Source: Nitrososphaerales archaeon TH1177 (GTDB lineage Archaea > Thermoproteota > Nitrososphaeria > Nitrososphaerales > Nitrososphaeraceae). From it: DNA of 7,563 nucleotides. The position numbers and the translations under genes were made by a program. The stretch's first letter is position 1. Every line of letters begins with the position of its first letter. The stretch lies in contig JAATVJ010000406.1 of assembly GCA_014523515.1 (NCBI GenBank), positions 1 through 7,563 of the forward strand, read 5' to 3'. Positions 1-6,274 of this stretch are shown here, one piece after another. The notes beneath the pieces are model-generated. The model was not told where the DNA came from, did not search any database, and was given only the letters and a program-made list of their open reading frames with translations.

Positions 1-56
1 CTATTCAGTTCCTTTTTCTGATTTTCAGATAATTTCAGAATATAAGATTTGGGCAC
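1..56 (-). CDS. Possible 5' end of a gene running off the left edge (IS630-like transposase N-terminus?)
   Basis: On the minus strand a GTG at 56-54 opens a frame that stays open to the window edge and encodes about 18 residues, VPKSYILKLSENQKKELN. An in-frame TGA lies just upstream of the GTG at 62-60, so this is the only start nearby. The peptide has the composition and strand-like pattern of a real N-terminus. It resembles the opening of IS630-family transposases, which typically begin with a basic, Tyr-containing strand followed by a Thr/Ser-Glu-rich helix. That resemblance is from memory and rests on very few residues. No terminal inverted repeat could be confirmed upstream, and I see no clear promoter. 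It could equally be an unrelated gene or a chance open frame. Confidence 0.28.
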   Translation of the reverse strand, partial: MPKSYILKLSENQKKELN

Positions 57-295
57 ATATCAATCTAAACATGTAGAGCTAAAGTTCTTCCTATCAGAGT
101 ATGTTGATAATACTAATGCATGTTGATGATATATGAGATACTTAACTTAGAACCTGTAAGTCTACCTTTTATTTCAAATAATAATTCTCCTATAACATAA
201 TCAGGAGAGAATTGTTTCTTGTATATATAAAGAAATAATCTGTTAAACTAATTGAAATATAAGATAAAGATTTAGACTACAAAAGAGAAGTTATT

Positions 296-377
296 ACTTT
301 GTATGAGTTGCTGTAAAAATTTAATACATTCCAAAATTACAAATAATAATGGATGTATGTATTGATTCATACAAAGT
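296..377. repeat. Nested inverted repeat, possible structured RNA or cruciform
   Basis: The arms actttgtatga (296-306) and tcatacaaagt (367-377) are exact 11-bp reverse complements, extendable inward by about two pairs including one G-T. Inside them a second imperfect pair, atacattcc (about 323-331) and ggatgtat (about 351-358), can form an inner stem with one bulge. Two nested stems hint at a folded transcript. In AT-rich DNA an 11-bp inverted repeat of this span is not rare, so function is unproven. Confidence 0.3.
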
Positions 378-1044
378 TAAAGAAATTTTGGCTGAATTCA
401 AAGTATCTGAATTTTGATTTGATAATAAGTTTATGGTATACCAAATATTATAAATGTTACCTATAAATTAAAACATACAGTATTTTTTAGAAAGAGATAA
501 TTTAAACTATAATACGATTGATTATTGGCATCCCTATTTGTCTTTATTGTTATTTTTTATTATTATAATCAAAAATTAAAATTACTATTATTAGGGTTCA
601 TCTACAAAAGCAGTAAGCTGGTCGGGAGTAGAATCGTCCATGTAGTAAGATTATACTAACTAATATTTAGCTTTTATTATTAGAAACTTATTTACATTTA
701 CTAATTATATATTAAATTCTTATTGGGTTTAGTGTAAGTCTATAGAAATTTCAAACAGTTCCTCTCTGTTATTTAGAATAATATTAAGTGTTTAGTATTA
801 CATAGATATCCAATCACTCTGTTATAGAACCTGGAGTTCATATTATTACATATAGGAATTTACATACTTGTATTTAGATTTATTATGGAAACATAACTTA
901 GATTATTTTTAAAATATCATAGAGAAATAATTACAACCTTATAATTACTATTAAAAATTGTACTCACTATAGAATGTGCAAGGACTTGTGCTTTGATAGT
1001 TTAGAAACGATAAAATGAAAACCATGTGACCAGATGAGACTGGA

Positions 1045-1058
1045 AAATACTTAATACA
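1045..1058 (+). promoter_or_regulatory. Putative archaeal TATA box for the DUF1254 gene
   Basis: An A/T-only core (aatacttaataca) sits about 40 nt upstream of the ATG at 1094. Transcription starting about 26 nt downstream of the box would leave a leader of roughly 15-20 nt. No Shine-Dalgarno sequence is visible before the ATG. This is inferred from archaeal promoter geometry only. Confidence 0.35.
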
Positions 1059-1093
1059 TTCTATAACCACTCTCCTAAGATGGCGATAAATGC

Positions 1094-2608
1094 ATGAATC
1101 AAATTAACAGTTATTTTTCTACCTTAATAGTTATTGCGATTTTAGTTGCAGTACTTGTATCAATTGAGAGTTCTGTATTGGCTACGACACAGACAGGTGC
1201 TATGAGCTCTACCACTACTACTACCAATGATTCTCAATCTCAAATAGAACAATTGAACAAAACGATGGCAGAGCTTGAATCTTCAAATAATCCACAAGAT
1301 ATCGCTACACTTGCTTACATATGGGGATATCCGCTAGTTTCAGAGGTCAGACTTGTGGATTATTCCACAAGTCCGAATGTCCCAGCTGCACCAAGCCGAG
1401 GTCCTTTAAACACAATTAATAATTTTCAAAGTTACCCCACATCTAATTTTACTGACATTGTTCGTATTAATGTTGATACATTGTATTCTTTTGGATATCT
1501 GGACTTAGAGAAAGAACCTGTTGTTCTTCAAGTCCCTCCTATCTCTGGAAGGTATTATACACTGCAGTTTATTGATGCATATACTAATAACTTCCTTTAT
1601 ATCGGAAGTAGGCTGAACGATACTACAGGCGGAACATATCTTGTTTTTGGGCCAAACTGGAAAGGAGACGTACCACCTGGTATGAAAGAAATAAAGTCTC
1701 CAACAAATACTGCGATAATAGCCGGGCGCATATTCATAAACGGACCAGCTGACGTACCTAATGTCAACGCAATCCAAGACAAACTTACGCTGACTCCCCT
1801 TTCAGTTTTCGGGCGAAATACTACATCCACCACACAACCATTGACAGCAGAGACAAATGCTTCAAAACAGGTACCAATTGGACCTCAACCTACGTTAATA
1901 CCCACAACTGGTATCAAGATATTTGATGAAATTAGCAAAGATATGGCTGACAATCAACCACCTGTAGCTGACTCTGAAGTGTTGGTCAAATTTGATTCTA
2001 TAGGCATTGGACCAGGCCTGACACCTTCTGATACTAAAAATGATACTATCAGAGCGGGGCTAGAGAATGGAATAGCAGAAGGTGAGAAAATCATAGATGA
2101 AAAGATACAAAACCTAGGCATGAAAGTAAATGGGTGGCTTGTTAATTTGGACGTGGGAAATTACGGAACTGATTATCTTTTACGTGCAGCAGTTGCAAAA
2201 TTCGGAATTGGTGCTAACTCTCCAGTTGAGGCTGTTTACCCTAGCACATTTACCGATAATCAGGGTGAAAACCTAACGGGTACCCACAACTACTTGATTC
2301 ATTTTGATAAAGGTCAGACACCCGCAGTAAATGCGTTCTGGTCTATTACACTGTACAATGACAAATCTTACTTGGCCGAAAATCCAATAAATCGGTATTC
2401 GATTGGTCAGCATACAGAAGGACTAAAGTATAATCCTGATGGCTCACTAGACATCTACATACAACATGCGAGTCCGGGAACAGAAAAAGAATCCAACTGG
2501 CTGCCATCTCCTAGTGAGGAATTTAGTTTAGTTCTGCGAGAGTATAATCCACAAGATGCAATTTTAAAAGGCGAGTATCAAATTCCACCAGTGCAGCTAA
2601 TACTCTAG
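1094..2608 (+). CDS. Secreted DUF1254/DUF1214 domain-containing protein
   Basis: This 504-residue protein has the two-domain layout of the DUF1254 (PF06863)/DUF1214 (PF06742) family, a widespread group of unknown biochemical function common in bacteria. Residues 1-30 form a signal peptide: a hydrophobic stretch at about 9-22 ends in SSVLA, predicting cleavage after Ala30. A Ser/Thr-rich spacer (36-48, with a run of Thr codons) would follow the cleavage site. The DUF1254 part spans about 70-235, with ATLAYIWGYPLVSEVRL, a N-x-D-T-L-Y segment (126-131), the family-typical SGRYYTLQFIDAYTNNF (151-167) and G-x-x-Y-L-V-F-G-P near 180-187. The DUF1214 part spans about 395-488, with NAFWSITLYN (413-422), NPINRYSIG (430-438), the DGSLDIYIQH strand (449-458) and NWLP (468-471). 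The start at 1094 is preferred because it gives an intact signal peptide; the ATGs at 1080 and 1090 hit stops within a few codons. It probably acts outside the cytoplasmic membrane. It appears monocistronic, with no partner gene nearby. Confidence 0.92.
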   Translation: MNQINSYFSTLIVIAILVAVLVSIESSVLATTQTGAMSSTTTTTNDSQSQIEQLNKTMAELESSNNPQDIATLAYIWGYPLVSEVRLVDYSTSPNVPAAPSRGPLNTINNFQSYPTSNFTDIVRINVDTLYSFGYLDLEKEPVVLQVPPISGRYYTLQFIDAYTNNFLYIGSRLNDTTGGTYLVFGPNWKGDVPPGMKEIKSPTNTAIIAGRIFINGPADVPNVNAIQDKLTLTPLSVFGRNTTSTTQPLTAETNASKQVPIGPQPTLIPTTGIKIFDEISKDMADNQPPVADSEVLVKFDSIGIGPGLTPSDTKNDTIRAGLENGIAEGEKIIDEKIQNLGMKVNGWLVNLDVGNYGTDYLLRAAVAKFGIGANSPVEAVYPSTFTDNQGENLTGTHNYLIHFDKGQTPAVNAFWSITLYNDKSYLAENPINRYSIGQHTEGLKYNPDGSLDIYIQHASPGTEKESNWLPSPSEEFSLVLREYNPQDAILKGEYQIPPVQLIL

Positions 2609-2948
2609 CCAGTTCAGGACTGAATACAGAAAACTCCTCAAATTATTACGATATGATAGGCCACACAGCGTCTTTTAATGTGAAATATGTCTTCAAGCTG
2701 TCTACATACGAATTTCACTCATAAGCCCTTACCCGTTGTATACTGGAAAGCTTCACTGGTCAATGAAATTATACAAATTGCAAAGTTGGCTTGACCTTAT
2801 CAGAGGAGTAGAAAATCGAATCTGATATTAAACTATTTAGCTATTCGCCAGATTTAACACTCAATACTGAAAATTTATTTGAATATTGAATGAAGTTAAT
2901 TTCTCTATAACATTAATTGTTTTGTTACTATTTACAATAACTTAATCT

Positions 2949-2966
2949 CGGGTTCGGTGGAATCAT
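2949..2966 (+). repeat. Recurrent intergenic motif, copy A
   Basis: The sequence cgggttcggtggaatcat recurs at 6158-6176 with a single inserted A, in the same orientation. A degenerate relative lies at 4608-4632. It is strikingly GC-rich compared with its surroundings. After the core it continues ctagaaattt, which has a counterpart in the 4608 copy (ttctagtaaattt). Its function is unknown; a conserved RNA element, a protein-binding site or a dispersed short repeat are all possible. Confidence 0.6.
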
Positions 2967-2972
2967 CTAGAA

Positions 2973-3011
2973 ATTTCAATACAATTAGATTTTTATTAAT
3001 TGTATTGGAAT
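2973..3011. repeat. Stem-loop with 15-bp stem and 9-nt loop
   Basis: The left arm 2973-2987 pairs with the right arm 2997-3011, with one T-G wobble at 2976/3008. The core of the arms is caatacaatta against taattgtattg, and the loop is gatttttat. It begins 7 nt after motif copy A and ends about 70 nt before the TATA box of the MEDS gene. It could be a 3' structure of a short transcript starting upstream, a terminator-like element, or an operator for a dimeric protein. Confidence 0.5.
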
Positions 3012-3082
3012 AAGACTGGAGAACTATATATTCTTAGAATAAATATTTAAAAATATAGTTTAGCTGATAATACTATTAATAG

Positions 3083-3096
3083 TTTTTATATATATT
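3083..3096 (+). promoter_or_regulatory. Putative TATA box for the MEDS-domain gene
   Basis: The A/T-only run tttttatatatatt ends about 30 nt before the ATG at 3127, the spacing expected for a leaderless or very short-leader archaeal transcript. No Shine-Dalgarno sequence precedes the start. Confidence 0.5.
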
Positions 3097-3126
3097 AATA
3101 GCTATTAGATATAATGGAACATCTAA

Positions 3127-4137
3127 ATGCAGTATTTTGACAATAATAACGGTACTAATCTTTTATACAATGAACATATTATGCTACTGTACGAAGATAG
3201 GAATAAGCGTAATAACACTATTATAGATATTATTAATGAAGGATTAAAGAATGGTTGTTTATGTATTTATGCATCTGTAGATATAGGCGATTCTAAAAGT
3301 ATTTCACTAAAAGATAGTTTATCTTCAAGAATAATAAATTATGAACAAAATGTACAGAATGAAAATCTAAAATTTATAAATTTTAAACCTTATTATGAAT
3401 CAGCACTAATTGGAGACCTATCACCTTTTAAAAAGTTAAAATCAGAATTAGAATATAAATTATACAAGCGAATTTCTGAAGGAAAGAAAGGTAAAATAAT
3501 AATCTTTGCAGATGCAGCATGTAATTTATCTGAAAATAGACATTTTAACGAATGTATAGATTTGGAAAAGTGGTGGCAAGAGACAAATTTAGAGTGGATA
3601 AAAAATAACAAAGATATTACTGTTATATGTCCTCATCCCAACTATGTTTTTAAGGAAGAATCAGAACAAGATATAAGGAATAAAATTAACAATTATCATG
3701 ATGTTACAATTGATATAGAAAATGAACATTCTTTGCAATATTTTTATAATTTAATGAGAAGGAATAGGTATTTCGATGATATGGTTAACTGTGAACAATC
3801 AATTAAGACTATGAAAGAAATAAAGGATAATTTCATGAAAGAACATAAGAATATCATCAATACATATTATTCAATATTCTCTAAACGACTAGATGATATA
3901 ATTTCTCATAATTTGAATAATTCAAAGATCGACGAAGAAAACTCTAATTTACATAGTAATACAAACCGAAATTTAATTGATAATCAAACTAATAACACAA
4001 GAATAATCAATGATATTATAGATAAAAATATGGATACATTCCTCCGGTCAATAAAATTTGCAAATAAATTTTACTTGAATGTTGTCCAAAGTTATTATGA
4101 TTATATAAAGACGATTAGCAAATCATCTGAGAGATAA
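3127..4137 (+). CDS. MEDS-domain sensor-like protein with Asn-rich helical tail
   Basis: This 336-residue cytoplasmic protein has no signal peptide or membrane segment. Residues about 16-195 match the MEDS domain (methanogen/methylotroph DcmR sensory domain, PF14417). The signs are EHIMLLYEDRNKRNNTIIDI (16-35), GLKNGCLCIYASVD (39-52), the buried strand KIIIFADAACNL (123-134), NECIDLEKWWQET (141-153) and ITVICPHPNYVF (164-175). MEDS domains are proposed to sense small organic molecules or redox state in signalling and transcriptional proteins. No catalytic role is established. The C-terminal third (about 215-336) is predicted helical, interrupted by a low-complexity Asn/Ser-rich stretch (about 260-300). 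It ends in an aromatic-rich helix, FANKFYLNVVQSYYDYIKT (311-329), that recalls phasin-like segments. No kinase, HTH or receiver domain is present, so any output is probably by protein-protein contact. An ATG at 3113 is out of frame and short, which supports the start at 3127. The gene stands alone. Confidence 0.85.
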   Translation: MQYFDNNNGTNLLYNEHIMLLYEDRNKRNNTIIDIINEGLKNGCLCIYASVDIGDSKSISLKDSLSSRIINYEQNVQNENLKFINFKPYYESALIGDLSPFKKLKSELEYKLYKRISEGKKGKIIIFADAACNLSENRHFNECIDLEKWWQETNLEWIKNNKDITVICPHPNYVFKEESEQDIRNKINNYHDVTIDIENEHSLQYFYNLMRRNRYFDDMVNCEQSIKTMKEIKDNFMKEHKNIINTYYSIFSKRLDDIISHNLNNSKIDEENSNLHSNTNRNLIDNQTNNTRIINDIIDKNMDTFLRSIKFANKFYLNVVQSYYDYIKTISKSSER

Positions 4138-4153
4138 AATCTTATTATTTTAT
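4134..4153 (+). terminator. Weak hairpin / T-rich end of the MEDS gene
   Basis: ataaaat (4134-4140) and attttat (4147-4153) form a 7-bp A/T-only stem around a 6-nt loop, overlapping the TAA stop. The sequence is T-rich on the coding strand, as archaeal termination sites are. The stem is too weak to count as a strong intrinsic terminator. Confidence 0.25.
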
Positions 4154-4496
4154 TGTAGAACTATTATGAATGCTAATGATACAATAAGTATTTGTATTCC
4201 GGAAATTATCGGTATAATCAATTATTAATAATCTACTTATCATAGATTTATTTAATTTTTTTATAGTTCATGAATGACATGCCCATAGAGTTTTGACTTT
4301 AATGAAAAAATTTGTAATAGAATATCAAGATAAAGTGAATTGGTCAGCAAAATATGGATCATAATTGTTAAACTAAATAGTTTCAATTTCACATAGGACC
4401 TGACTAGAAGATTTCTATTTATGGTTTTCTTTTTATTAACCTTACCTATTATCTGGTAACATTTGTTTCATGATTTGACTATCTGCAAATTATTAG

Positions 4497-4514
4497 ATTT
4501 GGAATATTCCAAAT
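4497..4514. promoter_or_regulatory. Perfect 18-bp palindrome, candidate operator
   Basis: atttggaatattccaaat is identical to its own reverse complement. By rough base-composition reasoning a perfect 18-bp palindrome is expected less than once in a window this size. It lies 384 bp before the reductase start and 360 bp after the MEDS stop. Such symmetry fits a homodimeric DNA-binding protein. The distance to either gene is large, so its target is unclear. Confidence 0.4.
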
Positions 4515-4531
4515 TGTTATTAAGGATTATA

Positions 4532-4564
4532 TTTTAGTTATATTTGATTTTAGTTATATTTGAT
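4532..4564. repeat. 16-bp perfect tandem duplication
   Basis: The unit ttttagttatatttga occurs twice head to tail (4532-4547 and 4548-4563), with one further matching base. It lies 18 bp after the palindrome and 44 bp before motif copy B. Replication slippage in AT-rich DNA is the simplest explanation. Confidence 0.85.
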
Positions 4565-4607
4565 ATATTTATTATATACTATGTTACCTCAACTGTAAAC
4601 ATATTAT

Positions 4608-4632
4608 CGGATTCCGTGGTTCTAGTAAATTT
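4608..4632 (+). repeat. Recurrent intergenic motif, degenerate copy B
   Basis: cggattccgtgg, followed by ttctagtaaattt, aligns with copy A (cgggttcggtgg, then atctagaaattt) with two substitutions in the first block and a short gap in the middle. The orientation is the same as in copies A and C. The match is weaker than that between A and C and may be coincidental. Confidence 0.3.
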
Positions 4633-4861
4633 ATCGATCCAATAACTAGACTTGATTGTATAATATTAAGAACACCTTGGCTTTAGACATTTTTTATCTG
4701 ACTTAGTATCGCTATTTCTTTTTTATTCTAAGTTATATTTATTATTCCCTTGTTACGGCTGGTCATCAAGTTCAATATGTTGCTTTATCTTGTAGGTCAG
4801 CAACCCTCTTAATATGGACACCTCTAAGCCTAATTATTGTAATCGGTAGATTTTTGTGCTT

Positions 4862-4873
4862 GATATTTATTAG
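4862..4873 (+). promoter_or_regulatory. Putative TATA box for the aldo/keto reductase gene
   Basis: gatatttattag is centred about 31 nt before the ATG at 4898, which predicts a nearly leaderless transcript. A purine-rich gagaag (4885-4890) lies 7 nt before the ATG and could be a weak ribosome-binding site if the transcript starts further upstream. Confidence 0.45.
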
Positions 4874-4897
4874 ATAAAAATATAGAGAAGACCTAGA

Positions 4898-5914
4898 ATG
4901 AGTAACGTGAATAAGAAATGTTACCAACTGGCTCCTAATTTGACAATATGCAGAATACTCAATGGCATGTGGCAAGTTGCAGGCGGACATGGATATGTCG
5001 ATCATGATTTGGCAATCGCAGATATGTTGAGATATCATGATGCTGGCTTTACGACGTGGGACCTAGCAGATATTTATGGCCCCGCAGAAGATTTGATTGG
5101 AGAGTTCAGACGTAGATTATTAACATTAAAAGGAAAAGAAGAACCCGGCAGAATTCAGTCATTAACAAAATGGGTACCACAATCAGGAAGAATTACGCGT
5201 TCTATCGTTAATGAAAATATAGAAAGATCGCTTCGCAGAATGAGTGTTAACTCGTTGGATTTACTTCAATTCCACTGGTGGGATTATAACAATCCGTATT
5301 ACATGGATGCTCTTAAATATTTATCCGACCTCATGGATGAAGGACGAATCAAACACTTAGGTCTTACAAATTTTGATACTGAACGTTTGCAGATCATAAT
5401 AGATTCAGGTTTACAAATTGTATCGAACCAAGTTCAATATTCAATTGTAGATCGAAGACCAGAAGTGAAGATGATCCCTTTTTGTATGGAGCATAACATC
5501 AGTCTTCTTGCTTATGGAAGCATCTGTGGAGGGCTCGTATCAGAGCGCTATTTAGGAAGAACAGAGCCATCGACTGTTGAGTTAGATACATTAAGCCTAC
5601 GAAAATACAAGAAGATGATAGATGCATGGGGAGGATGGAATTTGTTTCAAGATCTATTATTGACCTTGAAGAAAATTGCGAAAAAGCACGACGTAAGTAT
5701 TGCAAATGTAGCAACCAACTACATCCTTGCCAAGCCTATAATAGCAGGAGTTATTATCGGCGTTAGACTTGGAATAGTTGAGCACAGAAACGATAACACT
5801 CAGGTATTCAACTTTAATTTGGATAAGTCAGATAGTGATGCTATAGATGTTGTATGTGCAAAGGCAAATAACTTGTTCGAGACAATCGGAGATTGTGGCG
5901 ATGAGTATAGATGA
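4898..5914 (+). CDS. Aldo/keto reductase family oxidoreductase
   Basis: A full-length, 338-residue soluble member of the aldo/keto reductase superfamily: NAD(P)H-dependent carbonyl/alcohol oxidoreductases with a TIM-barrel fold. The catalytic tetrad is complete: Asp55 and Tyr60 in TTWDLADIYGPAED, Lys91 in LTKWVP, and His126 in LLQFHWWDY. Cofactor-site signatures also appear in order: GLTNF (155-159), NQVQYSIVDRRPE (177-189), LLAYGSICGGLVS (203-215) and the late IIGVRLGIVEHRNDN segment (286-300), which stands where the phosphate-binding Gly/Arg and Glu/Asn residues lie. The QFHWWDY motif points to a COG0667-like uncharacterised branch rather than to a defined aldose or morphine reductase type. 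The substrate cannot be deduced. No signal peptide is present, so it should act in the cytosol. It has its own promoter and no operon partner; the stop is followed by a T-rich tract. Confidence 0.93.
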   Translation: MSNVNKKCYQLAPNLTICRILNGMWQVAGGHGYVDHDLAIADMLRYHDAGFTTWDLADIYGPAEDLIGEFRRRLLTLKGKEEPGRIQSLTKWVPQSGRITRSIVNENIERSLRRMSVNSLDLLQFHWWDYNNPYYMDALKYLSDLMDEGRIKHLGLTNFDTERLQIIIDSGLQIVSNQVQYSIVDRRPEVKMIPFCMEHNISLLAYGSICGGLVSERYLGRTEPSTVELDTLSLRKYKKMIDAWGGWNLFQDLLLTLKKIAKKHDVSIANVATNYILAKPIIAGVIIGVRLGIVEHRNDNTQVFNFNLDKSDSDAIDVVCAKANNLFETIGDCGDEYR

Positions 5915-5920
5915 TCTGTC

Positions 5921-5933
5921 TTTTTGCTTCTTT
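5921..5933 (+). terminator. T-rich termination tract after the reductase gene
   Basis: tttttgcttcttt begins 7 nt after the TGA stop. Archaeal RNA polymerase commonly terminates at T-rich stretches on the coding strand without a hairpin. Confidence 0.4.
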
Positions 5934-6157
5934 GACTTATAATGCATATAGGTAATTCTATATATTGATAAGAAACCTTGTTCGTAGAGTTTCATGTCAT
6001 CTGAAGCAATTAGATAGTGATCATTTCAATTATTAGTGCTGCTGTAGAAAATAATCTGATACTTAGTAACAAAATTTATGATTTCAATAATAATTTAAAT
6101 TGGTCATATAACAAAAATGGCAGTTCAAAACTAGTTTATATCTTGTAATTATATACA

Positions 6158-6176
6158 CGGGTTCGGTGGAAATCAT
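6158..6176 (+). repeat. Recurrent intergenic motif, copy C
   Basis: cgggttcggtggaaatcat matches copy A at 2949-2966 except for one extra A. The GC-rich block is preceded in both cases by A/T-rich sequence. Here gtggaa (6166-6171) can also pair with ttccac (6183-6188) across an 11-nt loop, a pairing that copy A only partly shares. It lies about 100 bp past the stop of the minus-strand gene and about 245 bp past the reductase. Confidence 0.6.
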
Positions 6177-6227
6177 GAGGAATTCCACATGGGTCATTAT
6201 TTTCTGTATGATATCGCTAGAAAATAG

Positions 6228-6255
6228 ATTAATTAATTTAATTAATAAAAAAAAA
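6228..6255 (-). terminator. Likely terminator of the minus-strand gene (T9 run)
   Basis: On the minus strand, nine consecutive T (6255-6247) begin about 20 nt after the stop codon of the secreted-protein gene. They are followed by an 8-bp A/T-only inverted repeat (6228-6235 with 6239-6246). The T run alone fits an archaeal terminator. Confidence 0.5.
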
Positions 6256-6274
6256 GGAAGGTTTAGGTTTTACC

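Larger units (their letters stand above)
57..1093. other. Long intergenic region without a convincing gene
   Basis: About 1 kb of very AT-rich sequence with dense stops in all frames. Four items stand out. An imperfect direct repeat (core atgttgat) lies at 101-113 and 120-132. A nested inverted repeat lies at 296-377 and is listed separately. A locally GC-richer patch at about 594-645 has a 16-codon minus-strand ORF (641-591, peptide MDDSTPDQLTAFVDEP), which may be a gene remnant. The promoter of the next gene lies at about 1045-1058. I see no tRNA, rRNA or CRISPR repeats here. Confidence 0.6.
2609..3126. other. Intergenic region with GC-rich motif and strong hairpin
   Basis: No gene is supported here. 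The first part (2609-2820) is less AT-rich than the rest and holds a weak 7-bp inverted repeat, gtgaaat (2680-2686) with atttcac (2712-2718). The second part carries copy A of the recurrent motif (2949-2966), a 15-bp stem-loop (2973-3011) and the promoter of the MEDS gene. A short non-coding RNA between the motif and the hairpin is possible but unproven. Confidence 0.5.
4138..4897. other. 760-bp intergenic region with palindrome, tandem repeat and motif copy B
   Basis: No gene is supported on either strand. The region holds an 18-bp perfect palindrome (4497-4514), a 16-bp tandem duplication (4532-4564), the degenerate motif copy B (4608-4632) and the promoter of the reductase gene, each listed separately. 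A less AT-rich stretch at about 4754-4830 contains a 6-bp stem, gttgct (4779-4784) with agcaac (4799-4804), 14-nt loop. This could belong to a short RNA or an upstream control region. Confidence 0.5.
5915..6274. other. Intergenic region between the convergent reductase and secreted-protein genes
   Basis: No gene is visible. Just after the reductase stop lies a T-rich stretch (5921-5933, tttttgcttcttt), a plausible archaeal termination tract. Motif copy C lies at 6158-6176. Terminator-like sequence of the minus-strand gene lies at 6228-6255. I looked for box C/D guide RNA signatures around 5995-6060 and found no proper C box. Confidence 0.5.

Noticed and set aside
594..612. Further copy of the recurrent motif (gggttcatctacaaaa)
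   Set aside because: Matching it to copy A needs a 9-base gap; the remaining similarity is too short to claim.
1505..1833. Two minus-strand frames inside the DUF1254 gene
   Set aside because: Both are antisense to conserved family motifs of a well-supported gene.
2949..2966. T-arm of a tRNA (ggttcg resembles the TΨC loop)
   Set aside because: The sequence continues ggtgga instead of the needed GTTCRANNC pattern, and no acceptor or anticodon arms can be drawn around it.
4772..5038. Minus-strand frame of 88 codons overlapping the reductase start
   Set aside because: Most of it is antisense to the conserved reductase N-terminus and the peptide shows no domain features.
5995..6065. Box C/D guide RNA downstream of the reductase (gtgatca and ctga boxes)
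   Set aside because: The C box would need TGATGA; only TGATCA is present, and no paired internal boxes exist.
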